Under the pieces are notes generated by a model that saw only the letters and a list, made by a program, of their open reading frames with translations, was not told the origin of the DNA and ran no database searches. This document shows, piece by piece, positions 6,107 to 7,207 of a DNA stretch of 7,207 nucleotides; positions within the stretch are counted from its first letter, which is position 1, and each line of letters begins with the position of its first letter. Source of the stretch: JBCDGZ01 sp038750655 (GTDB lineage Bacteria > Bacteroidota > Bacteroidia > Chitinophagales > Saprospiraceae); contig JBCDGZ010000230.1 of the NCBI GenBank assembly GCA_038750655.1, positions 1-7,207 of the forward strand, read 5' to 3'. A program made the position numbers and the translations under genes.

Positions 6107-6297
6107 CGTACAGTAAGAAAACCCAGCCAGTCGGTCACTTTGGCAATTCCCTTTAGCGGTTTGAGCGAGGTACTTTAGTACTTCAGGACATACAACCTTT
6201 TTCTCTAAGAGGCCTTTGGAGAAAAAGAATGCCATCATTAGAACCGGAATTCTTGCGATCTCTACCTGCACGGACTGGCTGTTTATGCTCAGTACCG
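6107..6297. repeat. Imperfect fold-back element (long inverted repeat)
   Basis: CAGCCAGTC at 6124-6132 and GACTGGCTG at 6273-6281 are a perfect 9-bp inverted pair. Similarity extends outward with gaps to about 6107 on the left (CGTACAGTAAG-AAA) and 6297 on the right (reverse strand CGGTACTGAGCATAAA). A second inverted pair, CTTTTTCTC (6197-6205) and GAGAAAAAG (6219-6227), sits near the centre. This could be a MITE-like remnant or a structured leader for the gene at 6052. I cannot see target-site duplications. Confidence 0.4.
6197..6227. repeat. Perfect 9-bp inverted repeat
   Basis: CTTTTTCTC (6197-6205) and GAGAAAAAG (6219-6227) flank a 13-base loop containing AGGCCT. There is no T tract after the stem on either strand, so it is not a terminator. 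It lies at the core of the larger fold-back. Confidence 0.6.
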
Positions 6298-6316
6298 AAC
6301 TTAGAGCAGGGGAGAT

Positions 6317-6350
6317 CGGCGGTGGCGGCGAAGTGGGCGGGTCCCTCCCA
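6317..6350 (+). repeat. GC-rich dispersed repeat, copy B
   Basis: CGGCGGTGG-C-GGC, then GGG-C-GGG-T-CCC-T-CCC-A, the counterpart of the minus-strand copy at 43-74. Here the hairpin is extended: AAGTGGG (6331-6337) pairs with CCCACTT (6347-6353), closing the G/C core. It is followed by TT on the plus strand, but no plus-strand gene precedes it. Confidence 0.5.
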
Positions 6351-6452
6351 CTTTTGCACATCCTCTACCCATCAATCAACAACCGGATTATTAATTTACC
6401 CCATAATTCCCACAAACACAACTTCCTCTCCACTAAGAACAACCCACAATAC

Positions 6453-6479
6453 AAAAAAGGCTGCCCGAAAGGACAGCCT
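6453..6479 (-). terminator. Intrinsic terminator of the secreted T9SS-type gene
   Basis: On the minus strand AGGCTGTCC and GGGCAGCCT form a 9-bp stem with one G-U pair and a TTTC loop, running directly into six T. It lies about 70 bases after the stop codon at 6552 and is a textbook terminator. Confidence 0.88.
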
Positions 6480-6551
6480 CAACAATTAAATAACTACTTT
6501 ACCCTAATTCCTAATCGTTTAAATCTTTGTGGCTTTCATTAGGAGAAAACC

Positions 6552-7207
6552 TTATTTCTTATCGCCCTTCGTAACCAAATTGACATCCGGGGCTACTTTT
6601 TGATCTGTTTTCTGAATAATCATTACCTCAATCTCATTGCGGATTTTCAGCGCCAGTTGATAAGTGCCGACTTCCATTTTCTCCAAGTCAATAGCCATAG
6701 CATTCATGCCTTTGACCACTGGCGTACTGCCTTTTTTCTTCACATCTCCCATCTTAGTCATCACGCGGTATTCCATCTCATCGTCTACATTGACATTCAG
6801 CGTCATCGTGAAGTAGCGATCTGTGACTGCGGAGTTGACCGCAGTAATGGCGAAGATATGTTGGGCATCTTGCAGCGAAACAATGACCGTGTGGCTGATG
6901 GCCGTAGTTCCATCATAATCGACTTGTGCAAGGCGGTAAAAAGTTCGTGAGTTTCCGGCGGTAATATCGAGAAAGCGATATTGCTTGGTGGTTTTACTAT
7001 TGCCAGCGCCCTCAATTTTTGCGGCCTGTTCGAAGTGAATACCATCGTAAGAGCGCTCGATAACAAAGAAGTGATTGTTGGTTTCCTGTTGAGTTGACCA
7101 GGATAACATATTTCCTCCCTCCATAACTTCGCCTCTTAAGTTGAGTGCGTAGACACATCCGGCCTCAATTCCTGGGAGAAACGCAAGCGTGAACAAAGCC
7201 AGGGTCG
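6552..7207 (-). CDS. Secreted protein with type IX secretion-like C-terminal region, 5' end cut by the window
   Basis: The frame is open to the window edge, so the start is missing; 217 residues are visible. The visible beginning (TLALFTLAFLPGIEAG, then CVYA) is the hydrophobic end of a signal peptide, so the true start is probably only a few codons outside. The TTG at 7196 is internal rather than a start. The body holds a fibronectin-like segment typical of Bacteroidota secreted proteins: MLSWSTQQETNNHFFVIERS, DGIHFEQAAKIEGAGNS, YRFLD and TFYRLAQVDYDG. This segment normally precedes the sorting domain. The last ~85 residues (YRVMTKMGDVKKKG, GMNAMAIDLEKMEVGTYQL) resemble a type A T9SS sorting domain. 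Unlike that domain, it continues with a Lys/Asp-rich tail ending KGDKK. It is probably exported and may be attached at the surface. The function is unknown. Confidence 0.8.
   Translation of the reverse strand, partial: TLALFTLAFLPGIEAGCVYALNLRGEVMEGGNMLSWSTQQETNNHFFVIERSYDGIHFEQAAKIEGAGNSKTTKQYRFLDITAGNSRTFYRLAQVDYDGTTAISHTVIVSLQDAQHIFAITAVNSAVTDRYFTMTLNVNVDDEMEYRVMTKMGDVKKKGSTPVVKGMNAMAIDLEKMEVGTYQLALKIRNEIEVMIIQKTDQKVAPDVNLVTKGDKK

Larger units (their letters stand above)
6053..6551. other. Gene-free region with a fold-back structure, repeat copy B and a terminator
   Basis: About 500 bases without a supportable gene. The open frames here (for example 6059-6361 minus, 6216-6542 plus) are low-complexity or lack family features. 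The region holds a large imperfect inverted repeat (6107-6297), a hairpin inside it (6197-6227), the GC-rich repeat at 6317-6350, and the terminator of the right-hand gene (6453-6479). The promoter of the gene starting at 6052 must lie within it. The AACAATTTGTT palindrome at 6064-6074 is just upstream of that start. Confidence 0.6.

Noticed and set aside
6059..6361. Minus-strand 100-codon frame and overlapping plus-strand frames in the intergenic region
   Set aside because: Their translations are proline/glycine-rich where they cross the GC repeat and otherwise featureless. The frames are explained by the palindromic structure. A transposase remnant was considered but no transposase motif is visible.
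7194..7196. TTG as start codon of the right-hand gene
   Set aside because: The frame continues open to the edge and the upstream codons extend the signal peptide, so the gene is simply cut by the window.
1..7207. CRISPR array, tRNA, rRNA, intact insertion sequence, toxin-antitoxin or phage-defence module
   Set aside because: No regularly spaced repeats, RNA-gene signatures, transposase motifs or defence-type domains were seen on either strand.

Overview
The window looks like chromosomal DNA from a Bacteroidota bacterium, most likely a Saprospiria/Lewinella-like marine or sludge type. The phylum call rests on four things: a lipoprotein signal followed by an acidic Bacteroidota-type export signal, a LytTR response regulator, a secreted protein with the C-terminal type IX secretion look, and a secreted repeat protein ending in a motif (KGLQIGLIN...GIQIGLINRNEKR) common in this phylum. 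Start codons are preceded by A-rich stretches rather than Shine-Dalgarno sequences. The genus is inference.

Layout. 1-524 has no convincing gene but holds a strong minus-strand terminator-like structure, part of a GC-rich repeat and two short coding-like remnants. 585-1577 (+) is a putative surface lipoprotein ending at a hairpin (1661-1688). All remaining genes are on the minus strand. Reading leftward from the right edge they are: a secreted T9SS-type protein cut by the window edge (6552-7207) with a clear terminator; a 499-base gene-free stretch with a fold-back structure and the second copy of the GC-rich repeat; two adjacent secreted proteins (5501-6052 and 4743-5429), possibly one operon; a lone LytTR response regulator (3716-4468); a SigZ-type sigma factor (2883-3428) followed by an ArsM-type arsenite methyltransferase (2026-2805); and a tiny membrane protein with a DnaJ-like zinc motif (1700-1888).

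The clearest functional unit is sigZ-arsM: a sigma-70 family factor with a paired-cysteine tail directly upstream of an arsenic-methylating enzyme, in a markedly GC-rich patch (about 69% over 2521-2640, against 42-48% in sampled stretches of neighbouring genes). No ArsR repressor, arsenate reductase or arsenite pump is visible here. The other genes are envelope or secreted proteins without a shared pathway that I can support. I see no CRISPR array, tRNA, rRNA or intact insertion sequence. No wholly new system is demonstrable from this sequence alone; the best leads are the SigZ/ArsM pair, the competing hairpins near 316-369, and the repeat and fold-back structures in the two long intergenic regions.
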